The position numbers and the translations under genes were made by a program. Below are positions 8,213 through 16,659 of a stretch of DNA of 40,220 bases, piece after piece; position 1 is the stretch's first letter; the number at the start of each line of letters is the position of its first letter. The notes beneath the pieces were generated by a model. It searched no databases, had not been told where the DNA came from, and saw only the letters and a program-made list of their open reading frames with translations. Source of the stretch: an uncultured Clostridium sp. GTDB taxonomy: Bacteria; Bacillota; Clostridia; TANB77; CAG-508. The stretch is from NCBI GenBank assembly GCA_946409935.1, contig CAMJYG010000021.1, positions 1-40,220 on the forward strand, written 5' to 3'.

Positions 8213-9496
8213 TTAATTAAATTCTAATTTATTACTAGGATTAAGCAAAATTTCATCAAAAATAGAAATCTTCTTATATGATACTATATCTTCATTTTCA
8301 AATCCTAAATCCTTTAATTCCTCTTCTGTATATGGCTTTACTATTGAATATTTTTCACCTTGTCTTTTTACTTTAACTAATAATTTACTTAAATATCCTG
8401 CTCTATTTCTTACAACATAATTAAGCTCTCCGTCTTTCATTATAGCTTGATTTGGAACTTTCAATCCAGAATCACTCCACCATATTAAATTAAATGAAAT
8501 TTTTCTATAATTAATTAATTCTTCTATTTGTTTTTCTAATTTCAAAATGATTAAAATATCTTCTTCATCATCTTCTTTTATAATATTTACTATTTTAGCA
8601 GTTACTTCGGCATTATTTGATAATCTGATTTTAACATTTTTATTCACTTCTGCTTTTTTAGCTTCTTCAGAAGATGTAATAGTTGCTATATAACAACTAA
8701 AATTATCTATTACTTTTCCACTTTCTTCACTAGTTGCAACAATTTTTCCTGTTTTTAAGTCCAAATCTTCTAAATATTTTTTACTTAATGAACTAAAATT
8801 ATTAGGTGTAAGTATTTCTTCAAGCCCATCTACTTTATACGAAACTATACCACTAATAGGTGCTTTTACATATTCAGCACCAGAATTCAACTTACTTTCA
8901 TAATCTTTTCTTTCTTCAATTAATTCATTTAAATATGAACCCTTAGGACTTAAATCTCCTGCAATTTTTGCTTTTTTGGTAATTAATTCATTAATCTCTT
9001 TTTTATATTCTACAAGTTTAGCTACATCATTTATTTGATTAATGTCATCTATTTTCTCATCAATTTGGTTTTCTAATGATTTCATATCTATTGATGGTAT
9101 ACTTTTTTCATTTGACATTACCTCTTGAATTTTTGTATCTAATTCCGCTATCTTTTGTTTTAAATTTTCCTCATTCGTAGTATAGTACCTAAAAATATTT
9201 TCATTTTTAGCAGCTCTTTCCCCTTCAGATTTTATATATTTAATACCATTTTTATAATTCTGACCTTTTACAACTTGTTCATCTCTTATAACATACCCAA
9301 TAGCTGTTTCTTCTTGATACAATTTTCCCTCTTCTACTGTAAAAATTGCTGTAGGTTGTCTTACTAAAAGATAGATTGTGTAAATTATGTATAATGAAAT
9401 AATTATACATACCAAATATATTAAAATCTTCTTTTTCTCAGATATTTTTATTTTTTCTTTTTTATTTTCTATTTCACCTTTTTCTTGTGATTTCAA
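8213..9496 (-). CDS. HlyD/membrane-fusion-type adaptor linked to sepF
   Basis: Single-pass membrane protein of 427 residues: a basic cytoplasmic N-terminus (about 25 residues), a hydrophobic segment ILIYLVCIIISLYIIYTIYLLV, then an extracytoplasmic part. This has a lipoyl/barrel-like half around GKLYQEETAIGYVIRDEQVV, a coiled coil at about 105-200, the second half-motif VKAPISGIVSYKVDGLE, and a beta-rich C-terminus. That order is that of HlyD-type adaptors. Proteins like this are commonly encoded next to sepF in Clostridia, but no efflux partner is adjacent, so an envelope or division role is as plausible as secretion. The start is TTG at 9496, eight bases after GGAGG. It overlaps the miaA stop in the four bases TTGA, indicating translational coupling. 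Confidence 0.75.
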   Translation of the reverse strand: MKSQEKGEIENKKEKIKISEKKKILIYLVCIIISLYIIYTIYLLVRQPTAIFTVEEGKLYQEETAIGYVIRDEQVVKGQNYKNGIKYIKSEGERAAKNENIFRYYTTNEENLKQKIAELDTKIQEVMSNEKSIPSIDMKSLENQIDEKIDDINQINDVAKLVEYKKEINELITKKAKIAGDLSPKGSYLNELIEERKDYESKLNSGAEYVKAPISGIVSYKVDGLEEILTPNNFSSLSKKYLEDLDLKTGKIVATSEESGKVIDNFSCYIATITSSEEAKKAEVNKNVKIRLSNNAEVTAKIVNIIKEDDEEDILIILKLEKQIEELINYRKISFNLIWWSDSGLKVPNQAIMKDGELNYVVRNRAGYLSKLLVKVKRQGEKYSIVKPYTEEELKDLGFENEDIVSYKKISIFDEILLNPSNKLEFN

Positions 9497-10410
9497 ATCA
9501 ATCCCTCCAAAATAATTTTTATATTATTTTGTACCTTATCTTGTCCATTAAGCCATATAGTTTTTTTGTTTTTTCTAAACCAAGTCATTTGTCTTTTTGC
9601 ATACCTTCTTGTTTCCATTTTTATTTTCTCAATAGCCTCATCTTCTGATGTTTTTCCTTCTAAATATTCTACTATTTCCTTATACCCTAGACCTTGCATA
9701 GCTGTAGGAAACTTATTATATTTTTTATATATTTTTTTAACTTCTTCTACAAGGCCCTGCTCTATCATTATATCTACTCTGTTGTTTATTCTTTCATATA
9801 ATAATTCTCTATCCCAATTTAAAGCATAAACATCATAATCATATTCCGGTTCATTTTTTCTTGATTCTATTTCTTGCTGTGTTTTATTTTTTCCAGTTGC
9901 ATGATAGATTTCTAAAATTCTTAATATTCTTTTTTTATCATTTACACTTATTTTTTTCAAAGCTTTTTCATCTATTTTTTTAGCTTCATCATACAGTTTT
10001 TGTAAACCTTCTTTTTCCGCTCTTTCTTCTAACTCATTTCTATATTTTTCATCAAACTCAATATTTGGATATTCTATTTCATATATTAAACTATCAATAT
10101 ATAGCCCTGTGCCTCCAACAATAATTGGCATTTTACCTTTTTTTATTATTTCTTCTATAGCTTTTTTTGCATCTTTTTTATAATCTGCTACACTATATCT
10201 TTCATTTGGAGATACACAATCAATTAAATAATGTTTTATTCCTTGCATCTCTTCCTTAGTTGGCTTTGCAGTACCAATATCCATATCTTTATATATTTGC
10301 ATAGAATCACAAGAAATTATTTCTCCATTAATTTGCTTCGCAAGTTCTATAGAAAGTGCGGTTTTACCAGACGCTGTCGGACCACATATTACAATTATTT
10401 TTTGTTTCAT
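9493..10410 (-). CDS. miaA: tRNA dimethylallyltransferase MiaA
   Basis: Adds a dimethylallyl group to N6 of A37 in tRNAs that read codons starting with U. It shows the P-loop GPTASGKT near residue 10, the DSMQIYKDMDIGTAKP substrate-recognition segment, HYLID, GGTGLYIDSLIY and the C-terminal RRYAKRQMTWFRK tRNA-binding motif. Length of 305 residues is standard. The ATG at 10410 follows AAAGGA at a normal distance. It lies 41 bases downstream of mutL, the common mutL-miaA order, and overlaps the next gene by four bases. Confidence 0.97.
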   Translation of the reverse strand: MKQKIIVICGPTASGKTALSIELAKQINGEIISCDSMQIYKDMDIGTAKPTKEEMQGIKHYLIDCVSPNERYSVADYKKDAKKAIEEIIKKGKMPIIVGGTGLYIDSLIYEIEYPNIEFDEKYRNELEERAEKEGLQKLYDEAKKIDEKALKKISVNDKKRILRILEIYHATGKNKTQQEIESRKNEPEYDYDVYALNWDRELLYERINNRVDIMIEQGLVEEVKKIYKKYNKFPTAMQGLGYKEIVEYLEGKTSEDEAIEKIKMETRRYAKRQMTWFRKNKKTIWLNGQDKVQNNIKIILEGLI

Positions 10411-10451
10411 TTAATAAAATCCTTTCATTGCTTTTCCATAATTTTAAAAAT

Positions 10452-12773
10452 CTATTTTCTAGCAAATTTTCTTTCAATATCATATTTAGACATTTTTATT
10501 ACTGTTGGCCTTCCATGAGGACACGTAAATGGATTTGGTAAACTCAACAATTTATCCATTAAACTCTCTACTTCTTGTTGCGTTAATGCCATATTTGCTT
10601 TAACAGCTGCTTTACATGCAACAGTAGCAATAAATTTTTCTTCTTTTTCTTGTTTTGCTGTTCTTGCAACTGTATTTATTTCATCTAAAGTCTCTAAAAA
10701 TAATTCTTTTGTATCAATATCAATGCACACAGTTGGTGCTCCAGTTAGTTTTATTGTATTTTCTCCAAATTCCTCTAATGTAAATCCTGCTTGTTCGAAC
10801 ATTTTCATATTGTCTTTTGCAATATCCATTTCTTTATGTGTTAATGTAATAATATCTGGCAATAATAGCATTTGTGAATCTTTGTTAGTGCTACTATAAT
10901 AATTTTTCTTGACTTTTTCATACATAATTCTCTCATGTGCTGCATGTTGGTCCAGTATATACATTTCATTATCAATTTCTAATATTATATAAGTTTTAAA
11001 TACTATTCCTATAAATTTATATGATGGTTTTTTAAACTCTTCTGTTTGTTCAAATACAGATATATTATCTTTTACTATGTCTACTGCATTTGCAGTTTTA
11101 TTATCAGTATCTTCATTTTCTTTTGTATCTTCTATTGGTCTTCTACCAAATAGTTTTGTATACATTTCATTAAAATCTTCAGAAACAACCTGTGGATTAT
11201 TGTTTAAATCTTGCATTTTTTGTTTTATTTCTTCAAATTCATTTTTTACATCTTCATTATCTATTGGCTCGATTATTTTTTGTGTTTCTTCTACAGTTGA
11301 CTCTATTTTATTTTCTTCATTAAATTCTTCTTTTTGTATTTCTTTGTTATCAGAATTTTGTTCTATTTCTATTTCACTTTCTGTTTTTTCTGTTTCTAAA
11401 TTGTATTTTGTTGTTTCTTCTTTTACAATATTTTTATTATCTAGGTTTTCAGTTATATTTGGTGTATTATATTTTGCTTTCTGTAATTCTTGTTCCATTG
11501 TACCTTTCATATGTTGTAATTGTGCAAGTACATCTGAAGTATCTATTGGTTCACCAGGTTTTCTATCTTTATAAACCTCTTCTAATATATTTGTTTTTAT
11601 TTTGCTTTCTTCTTCTGTATATTGTTCAATTTGTTTTTCATTTTGTTTTCTAAAAGAAAAAAGCCCCCCTGTTTCTTGCATGTTTTCTTTTTTACCATCC
11701 ATTATATTTTTAAGTCTATCATCAAAACTCAAAATTCTATTGTTTAATGCTACATCTGCCGTTTTATCAGTATTAGCTACTAATTCACTTTTTAAAAGAG
11801 TATCTTTAATAGCGTGATAAATAGATTGAAATACTTTATTCTCTTCTTCAAATCTAACTTCTAATTTTGCAGGATGAACGTTAACATCTACTTTTGCAGG
11901 ATTCATCTGCATATTTAAAATAACAAAACCAAACTTTCCTATTGGAATTAAACCTTTATATGCTTGCTCTGTAGCTGATGTTAAAGTTTTATCCTTTATG
12001 TATCTTTTATTTACAAAAAACAATTGATTTGAACGATTTGACCTTGCTATTTCTGGTTTACCAATTGCACCTTTTATTTCTATATCTTCATATTTATAAG
12101 ATACTTCCATAATTGAATTCGCAATATCTTTACCATAAATACTATAAATTACACTCTTTAAATCGCCATTTCCGTTTGTTTGAATTATAGTTTTCCCAGT
12201 ATTTATTAACTTTATGGCAATTTCCGGATGAACTAATGCAATTCTGGTTATTGCATCTTCTATATAGCCAGATTCTGTATAATCTTTTTTTAAAAATTTA
12301 TATCTAACAGGAGTATTAAAAAATAGATTTCTTACTGTTATTGAAGTTCCTGTTTGACATCCTACTTCTTCTTTATCTATAACATTTCCTGCTTCCACTA
12401 CTATTTTATATCCAATATCTTGCTCTTTTGTTTTTGAAATCATTTCTACATTTGCAATTGCTGCAATACTTGCTAAAGCCTCTCCTCTAAACCCCATAGA
12501 TGTTATTGTATTTAAATCACTTGCTGTTCTTATTTTGCTAGTTGCATGTCTTTCAAACGCTATTTCTAAATCATCTTGAGCTATTCCTTTTCCATTATCT
12601 GTTACTTTTATATATGATATTCCACCATTTTTTATTTCAACTGTTATATTTGTTGCTCCTGCATCTATTGAATTTTCTACCATTTCTTTTATTACTGATG
12701 CAGGTCTTTCAATAACTTCACCAGCAGCTATTTGATTTATTGTTAATTCATCTAATAAAACTATATTTCCCAT
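10452..12773 (-). CDS. mutL: DNA mismatch repair protein MutL (endonuclease type)
   Basis: Mismatch-repair matchmaker of the GHKL ATPase family with a latent nicking endonuclease. The N-terminal ATPase motifs are IDAGAT, DNGKGI, the TSKI lid and MGFRGEALASIA, followed by the transducer domain to about residue 335. A very long low-complexity linker rich in Glu, Asn and Lys fills about residues 340-580, making this protein (773 aa) longer than typical homologues. The C-terminal domain has the endonuclease motif DQHAAHERIMYEK plus ACKAAVKA and CPHGRPT, so cleavage activity is expected. The start is ATG at 12773 after GAGGAAAG. It heads the minus-strand run mutL - miaA - adaptor - sepF - divIVA. 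Confidence 0.97.
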   Translation of the reverse strand: MGNIVLLDELTINQIAAGEVIERPASVIKEMVENSIDAGATNITVEIKNGGISYIKVTDNGKGIAQDDLEIAFERHATSKIRTASDLNTITSMGFRGEALASIAAIANVEMISKTKEQDIGYKIVVEAGNVIDKEEVGCQTGTSITVRNLFFNTPVRYKFLKKDYTESGYIEDAITRIALVHPEIAIKLINTGKTIIQTNGNGDLKSVIYSIYGKDIANSIMEVSYKYEDIEIKGAIGKPEIARSNRSNQLFFVNKRYIKDKTLTSATEQAYKGLIPIGKFGFVILNMQMNPAKVDVNVHPAKLEVRFEEENKVFQSIYHAIKDTLLKSELVANTDKTADVALNNRILSFDDRLKNIMDGKKENMQETGGLFSFRKQNEKQIEQYTEEESKIKTNILEEVYKDRKPGEPIDTSDVLAQLQHMKGTMEQELQKAKYNTPNITENLDNKNIVKEETTKYNLETEKTESEIEIEQNSDNKEIQKEEFNEENKIESTVEETQKIIEPIDNEDVKNEFEEIKQKMQDLNNNPQVVSEDFNEMYTKLFGRRPIEDTKENEDTDNKTANAVDIVKDNISVFEQTEEFKKPSYKFIGIVFKTYIILEIDNEMYILDQHAAHERIMYEKVKKNYYSSTNKDSQMLLLPDIITLTHKEMDIAKDNMKMFEQAGFTLEEFGENTIKLTGAPTVCIDIDTKELFLETLDEINTVARTAKQEKEEKFIATVACKAAVKANMALTQQEVESLMDKLLSLPNPFTCPHGRPTVIKMSKYDIERKFARK

Positions 12774-12798
12774 TAAAACTTTCCTCTCTTTTTTCCTA

Positions 12799-12807
12799 AT
12801 TATACCA
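12799..12807 (-). promoter_or_regulatory. extended -10 promoter for mutL
   Basis: The minus strand reads TGGTATAAT, a -10 hexamer TATAAT (12799-12804) with the TG extension. No good -35 box is visible 16-18 bases upstream, as expected for an extended -10 promoter. It lies 26 bases before the mutL start codon. Confidence 0.5.
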
Positions 12808-12861
12808 CTAGATTTTGTTTTTTGTATAGTTTTTTAGAAAAATATTTTTGCAACAAAAAAA

Positions 12862-13217
12862 GAGTAAATCTGTAAGCCGGGTTCTGTCTTTAAAAATAGC
12901 CATTTATCTAGAATAGATATCACTATCTATTTCAAGCCACGCAATTAAGAAGGCACCGAGCAGGCTTAATCTTCTTATTTAGGTGTTGCTCCAGATGGGG
13001 TTTACACTACCAATTATGTCACCATAATTGTGGTGAGCTCTTACCTCGCCTTTTCATCCTTACCATATAATATTAACATTATATGGCGGTTATTTTCTGT
13101 TGCACTTTCCTTAAGGTCACCCTTACTAGACGTTATCTAGCATCTTTGCTCTATGGAGCCCGGACTTTCCTCTCGTAATTTCTTTCGAATATTTACCAGC
13201 GACTATTCAATTTACTC
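12862..13217 (-). ncRNA. rnpB: RNase P RNA, A-like
   Basis: Catalytic RNA that removes 5' leaders from tRNA precursors. On the minus strand the universal 5' block AGAGGAAAGTCCGGGCT (about 13157-13172) and the 3' block ACAGAACCCGGCTTA (about 12873-12887) are both present. Between them lie GTGCAACAGAAA, the AAGGCGAGGTAAGAGCTCACC hairpin region and GTAAACCCCATCTGGAGCAA. The ends are set by the P1 helix: GAGTAAAT at 13210-13217 pairs with ATTTACTC at 12862-12869. The overall block order fits the ancestral A-like class found in Clostridia. A T-run follows the 3' end at 12855-12861. Confidence 0.97.
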
Positions 13218-13225
13218 TGTTTTTT

Positions 13226-13231
13226 ATTATA
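13226..13231 (-). promoter_or_regulatory. -10 box of the rnpB promoter
   Basis: TATAAT on the minus strand, eight bases before the predicted 5' end of RNase P RNA, which is the right distance for the start site. The upstream -35 region is weak; TTGCTA lies 21 bases away. Confidence 0.55.
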
Positions 13232-13284
13232 GCATAAGATTTTTAAAAAATCTAGCAAATTTCACAATATTGTTATGATTCAAA

Positions 13285-13363
13285 GTTACAGTTCAGTGAC
13301 TTAAAATTCCGTTGTCCTGCTTAACCGTGATTAGTTATAAATATATTGTTACTGAACTGTAAC
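13285..13363. repeat. internally deleted palindromic element, arm type A
   Basis: The outer arms GTTACAGTTCAGTGAC (13285-13300) and GTTACTGAACTGTAAC (13348-13363) match inverted at 15 of 16 positions. Between them is only one half of the inner stem (13303-13340: AAAATTCCGTTGTCC, TGCTTAACC, GTGATTAGTTATAA), the partner half having been lost. Bases 13285-13340 are identical to the reverse complement of 6897-6952. It ends two bases after the stop of the transketolase C-terminal gene. Confidence 0.8.
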
Positions 13364-13365
13364 GA

Positions 13366-14295
13366 TTAAAAATCTGTTAATTGTAGTATAATATCTTGTG
13401 CTGTTATGTGATAATACTTCATTAATTCTTCTGCTTTTCCAGATTTTCCAAATGTATCTTTTATTCCCATTCTTACTAATTTTGTAGGATATTCTTCAGT
13501 TAACACTTCTGCAATTGCAGAACCTAATCCACCTATTATATTATGGTCTTCTATAGAAATTAATTTTTTTGTTTCTTTGGCACTTTTTATTATAATTTCT
13601 TTATCAATAGGTTTTATAGTGTGAACATCTACTACTCTAATATTAATGCCTTTATTTTTAAGTATTTCTTGTGCTTTTAGCGCCTCTGCTACTGTCACTC
13701 CTGTAGCAAATACTGTAGCATCTGTTCCATCTCCAATTTGTATAGCTTTTCCAATTTCAAATTTTTGCCCTTGTTCATATATTATTGGAGTTGATAATCT
13801 TGCTAACCTTAAATATACTGGATTATCTATTTTTAAAATTTCTTTAACAGCCCATTTGGTTTGAACATCATCTGATGTTGACATTACTATCATATTAGGT
13901 AATGTTCTCATTAATGATATATCTTCTATCATCTGGTGAGTTGCTCCATCTTCGCCTACAGTAATTCCACAATGAGTTGCACATATCTTTACATTTAATT
14001 TTGGATAACAAATACTATTGCGAATTTGGTCATACCCTCTTCCAGCTGCAAATGCTGCAAACGTACTTGCATACGGTATTTTCCCACAAGTTGCAAGTCC
14101 TGCTGCGGTACTTAGCATATTAGCTTCTGCAATTCCCATATCAAAAAATCTATCTGGAAATTCTTTAGCAAATAAAACTGTTTTTGTAGCTCCAGCTAAA
14201 TCTGCATCTAAAACCACAATATTTTCATTTTCTTTTCCTATTTTAGTTAAAGCTTCTCCATAACTCTGTCTAGTAGCTTTTCTTTCATCTTTCAT
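13366..14295 (-). CDS. transketolase, C-terminal subunit
   Basis: Pyrimidine-binding plus C-terminal half of a split transketolase (thiamine diphosphate enzyme of the non-oxidative pentose phosphate pathway). It contains VVLDADLAGATKT, FDMGIAEANMLSTAAGLA with the catalytic Glu, and the C-terminal domain VVDVHTIKPIDKEII and SIEDHNIIGGLGSAIAE. About 309 residues is normal for this subunit. The frame is open to 14373, but homologues begin near MKDERKATRQSYGEAL, so I take the ATG at 14295, which follows AAAGGGATGA. The N-terminal subunit is immediately upstream; the 86-base gap holds a perfect palindrome. No other pentose-phosphate gene is nearby. 1-deoxyxylulose-5-phosphate synthase is ruled out by the split architecture. 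Confidence 0.93.
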   Translation of the reverse strand: MKDERKATRQSYGEALTKIGKENENIVVLDADLAGATKTVLFAKEFPDRFFDMGIAEANMLSTAAGLATCGKIPYASTFAAFAAGRGYDQIRNSICYPKLNVKICATHCGITVGEDGATHQMIEDISLMRTLPNMIVMSTSDDVQTKWAVKEILKIDNPVYLRLARLSTPIIYEQGQKFEIGKAIQIGDGTDATVFATGVTVAEALKAQEILKNKGINIRVVDVHTIKPIDKEIIIKSAKETKKLISIEDHNIIGGLGSAIAEVLTEEYPTKLVRMGIKDTFGKSGKAEELMKYYHITAQDIILQLTDF

Positions 14296-14328
14296 CCTAA
14301 CTTCATCCCTTTCTTTTTTGTAATGATT

Positions 14329-14369
14329 TTTTGGGTGATTTTGGGGACACTTACCAAAATCACCCAAAA
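14329..14369. repeat. perfect 16-bp inverted repeat between the transketolase subunit genes
   Basis: The arms TTTTGGGTGATTTTGG (14329-14344) and CCAAAATCACCCAAAA (14354-14369) are exact inverted copies with a 9-base loop. On the minus strand the stretch reads as two copies of GTGATTTTGG followed by AAGTGTCCCC. A related stretch (two copies of GATGATTTTAGG then GACACC) covers the end of the ABC gene at 21598-21632. The hairpin would form in the intercistronic mRNA and could tune subunit ratio or protect the mRNA. Confidence 0.65.
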
Positions 14370-14381
14370 TCACTCTAGCAA

Positions 14382-15200
14382 TTATGATAATTCTGCAATT
14401 GCCAAATTATATTGCTCTTCATTTGGGGCTTTTCCATGCCATTCAGTTTTTCCTTCCATAAAAGAAACTCCTTTTCCCTTTATGGTTTTAGCAATTATAC
14501 ATGTTGGCTTTCCCTTTATAGTTCTAGCAACCTCAAACGCTTTTAATATTTCATCAATATTATGTCCATCTATATTTATAATTTGAAATCCAAAACTTTT
14601 AAACTTTTCATCTATAGGATATGGGCTCATTACTTCCTCAATTGTTCCATCTATTTGTAAATTATTATTATCTACTATAACACAAAGATTATCAAGTTTA
14701 TATTTATTTGCAGCCATTGCTGCTTCCCAAATTTGCCCTTCCTCTATTTCACCATCTCCCAAAATACAATAAACGCGGTAATCTTTTTTATCCATTTTTC
14801 CTGCAATTGCCATACCATTAGCTACTGATAGGCCTTGTCCTAAAGAACCAGTTGTCATGTCAACACCTGGAATTTTATTTTTATCTGGATGACCTTGTAA
14901 ATAACTATTTATATTTCTAAATGTTTTTAAATCCTTCACTGAAAAAAAACCTCTATTAGCTAAACAACTATATAATGCAGGTGAACAATGTCCTTTAGAC
15001 AACACTAGTCTATCTCTATTTTCCCAGTTTGGCTGTTCTTGCCTTATATTCATTTCATTAAAATATAAAACTGTCAAAATATCAGCTATTGAAAGTGATC
15101 CACCCGGATGTCCTGATGCGGCTGAATATACTTCTTCTAATATCCCTTTTCTTACCTGTTTTGCAATTTGCTCTAATTGCTCTACACTAGTAATTTTCAT
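14382..15200 (-). CDS. transketolase, N-terminal subunit
   Basis: Thiamine-diphosphate-binding half of the split transketolase. It shows SGHPGGSLSIADILTVLYF, LSKGHCSPALYS, GQGLSVANGMAIA and the ThDP motif GDGEIEEGQIWEA...DNNN. Its 272 residues are typical of the N-terminal subunit. The ATG at 15200 follows AGAAAGGAAAGGGA. It pairs with the C-terminal subunit directly downstream. The two polypeptides together form one enzyme of sugar phosphate interconversion supplying ribose 5-phosphate and erythrose 4-phosphate. Confidence 0.94.
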   Translation of the reverse strand: MKITSVEQLEQIAKQVRKGILEEVYSAASGHPGGSLSIADILTVLYFNEMNIRQEQPNWENRDRLVLSKGHCSPALYSCLANRGFFSVKDLKTFRNINSYLQGHPDKNKIPGVDMTTGSLGQGLSVANGMAIAGKMDKKDYRVYCILGDGEIEEGQIWEAAMAANKYKLDNLCVIVDNNNLQIDGTIEEVMSPYPIDEKFKSFGFQIINIDGHNIDEILKAFEVARTIKGKPTCIIAKTIKGKGVSFMEGKTEWHGKAPNEEQYNLAIAELS

Positions 15201-15284
15201 AAAATTCCCTTTCCTTTCTCTATTTAATATATTAATTTTTAATATAACACATCTTTATAAAATTTACTATATTTATTTATAAAA

Positions 15285-15481
15285 GAACAAATCGGAAAGC
15301 TAATAAATTTGTAGTATGTTATTTTAAACTATAAATTTTAATTAGCAACAAATTATAAATAGTTAAGCTTTCCGTAAATTTGTTCCGCGCGAATTTTTTC
15401 GCAAGAAAAAATTCTGTGCAACGCTTAGGGCAAAGCCCTTTTTATACAATAGGAAAGGATGACTTTCCTATTGTATAAAAA
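15285..15481. repeat. cluster of four hairpins between 6S RNA and transketolase
   Basis: Four palindromes follow one another. (1) GAACAAATCGGAAAGC (15285-15300) pairs with AAGCTTTCCGTAAATTTGTTC (15365-15385). (2) GAATTTTTTC gcaa GAAAAAATTC lies at 15391-15414. (3) GGGCAAAGCCC lies at about 15428-15438. (4) A perfect 19-bp stem, TTTTTATACAATAGGAAAG (15439-15457) with its complement (15463-15481), encloses GATGA. No gene is seen. Arm 1 recurs alone at 21467-21483, and the two halves of hairpin 4 recur separately at 28356-28374 and 28796-28816. Confidence 0.65.
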
Positions 15482-15482
15482 A

Positions 15483-15666
15483 TCCCCGCCTTAGCCGTCA
15501 GATATGTCGAATTTTTAAGGACCTGTTCCTAAAAACAGGTGGGTGCCTACCTAAATATTCATGGGCTTCTCACCTTAATGTGAGCTTGCACGCCATATTT
15601 AGAGGTTTGGCCCCTCTTAATGCTTGTTGGTTCTAAAAATTCTGTCTATACGCACTATGCAGGGTA
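15483..15666 (-). ncRNA. ssrS: 6S RNA (RNA polymerase-binding regulatory RNA), probable
   Basis: 6S RNA mimics an open promoter and holds sigma-A RNA polymerase in stationary phase. On the minus strand the region folds as one long imperfect rod: ACCCTGC at the 5' end against GCGGGG at the 3' end, then AGAATTTTTAGAACC against GGTCCTTAAAAATTCG, an open middle, and side hairpins GCTCACATTAAGGTGAG and ACCTGTTTTTAGGAACAGGT. Blocks recall E. coli 6S RNA as I remember it: GGCGTGC...GAGAAGCC and a 3' side GACGGCTAAGGCGGGG like GGCGGCATCTCGG. The end is followed by T6. About 180 bases is the usual size. Ends are approximate, and the call rests on remembered consensus, not on a covariance search. Confidence 0.7.
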
Positions 15667-15884
15667 AATTAATTACTTATTCAATTATTTTTTGTATTTC
15701 CTTTAAGTTATTTATATTTTAGCATAGCTCTATTTACTTTACAAATTAAAAATGTCTTATATTAATTATATTTTTTTGATATGGGTATATTTATCTTACT
15801 TTTTCATATCTAAATCTCATTTAATTAAATTTTTTCTAATTTGATTTTTTATTTGAAATATGCTAAAATAAATTAAGATTTTGA

Positions 15885-15916
15885 TTGTAGAGAAGGAAAA
15901 TTCTCTACAATTTTTT
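15885..15916 (+). terminator. terminator-like hairpin in the 15667-15958 gap
   Basis: TTGTAGAGAA ggaaaa TTCTCTACAA followed by T6. The T-run favours the plus strand, although no plus-strand gene precedes it; on the minus strand it would lie 43 bases after the stop of the 224-aa gene. I see nothing else in the rest of the gap (15667-15958), which is very AT-rich and presumably holds the 6S promoter near 15670-15710. Confidence 0.5.
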
Positions 15917-15958
15917 GTATCTTATCGTTATGTTAGGTTTATAGTTAAAATTAACATT

Positions 15959-16627
15959 CTATAAATAAATTGGCGTTTCTATTTGTTTATCACCATATGA
16001 TTCTTTTACACAATCTTTATATTTTTCTGGCAATTCTTTTGTTATATTTAATAACGTATTTGATTCTTCTCCAGAATTAATTAATAACGATAATGAATAT
16101 AAATCATATGCAGTTATTTTTTCAAAAGGCCAATTTCCAGATTCTTTTAATATTTCTAATAAATCAATCCCTAAAAGATTTAACATTAAAAATCCCGAAG
16201 CCATTATTTTTTCAGCCTTTTTAGTATTATCCTCTTTTTCTTCCTTATACTCTCTATATTTTTCTAAAACTTCTTGTGGGATATTATTTCCTAGTCTCCC
16301 TCCATATCTTTCGATTACCTCAAAATATGGTATAAAAATTCTTTCTTTATTTAATAATTTCATATTATCATAATTAAGTTGCAATAAAACACTTTCTTCT
16401 GTTCCTCCAGAATATTCCGGCCCTTTAATACCAAGTTTCAAAGCATCTTCTCTTCTTTTCAGATATGCTAATAATTCTTCAAGTTTTTGTGCATATTCAT
16501 TATTACTAATGTATTCTCTTCTTTTTGCATCCTGTGCTTGGTCTTTTGCAGAAATTACAACTTTATTTAAAGCACCTATTCCTTTTGTGCCTCTATTTGT
16601 ACTAGCCATACCAACTAATGTTCCCAT
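15959..16627 (-). CDS. unrecognised 222-aa protein
   Basis: No family recognised. The N-terminus is Gly/Ser/Thr-rich (MGTLVGMASTNRGTKGIGAL) without a clear signal peptide. A charged helical stretch to about residue 130 (EYAQKLEELLAYLKRREDAL) follows, then a hydrophobic helix around ASGFLMLNLLGIDLLEIL near residues 145-165 that is short for a membrane span, and a helical C-terminus. The ATG at 16627 is preferred over the one at 16633 because of its distance from AAGGTG. A near-consensus promoter lies at 16660-16688, so it is transcribed on its own. The next gene upstream (16863-17918) is also unrecognised, and the two could be functionally linked. Confidence 0.7.
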   Translation of the reverse strand: MGTLVGMASTNRGTKGIGALNKVVISAKDQAQDAKRREYISNNEYAQKLEELLAYLKRREDALKLGIKGPEYSGGTEESVLLQLNYDNMKLLNKERIFIPYFEVIERYGGRLGNNIPQEVLEKYREYKEEKEDNTKKAEKIMASGFLMLNLLGIDLLEILKESGNWPFEKITAYDLYSLSLLINSGEESNTLLNITKELPEKYKDCVKESYGDKQIETPIYL

Positions 16628-16659
16628 AAACATTCACCTTCTTTTTTTAAACTATATGA

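Noticed and set aside
11077..11574. 165-codon plus-strand Ser/Phe-rich frame
   Set aside because: Antisense to the low-complexity Glu-rich linker of mutL.
12862..13217. tmRNA
   Set aside because: Conserved blocks at both ends are those of RNase P RNA, and there is no tRNA-Ala-like end or tag frame.
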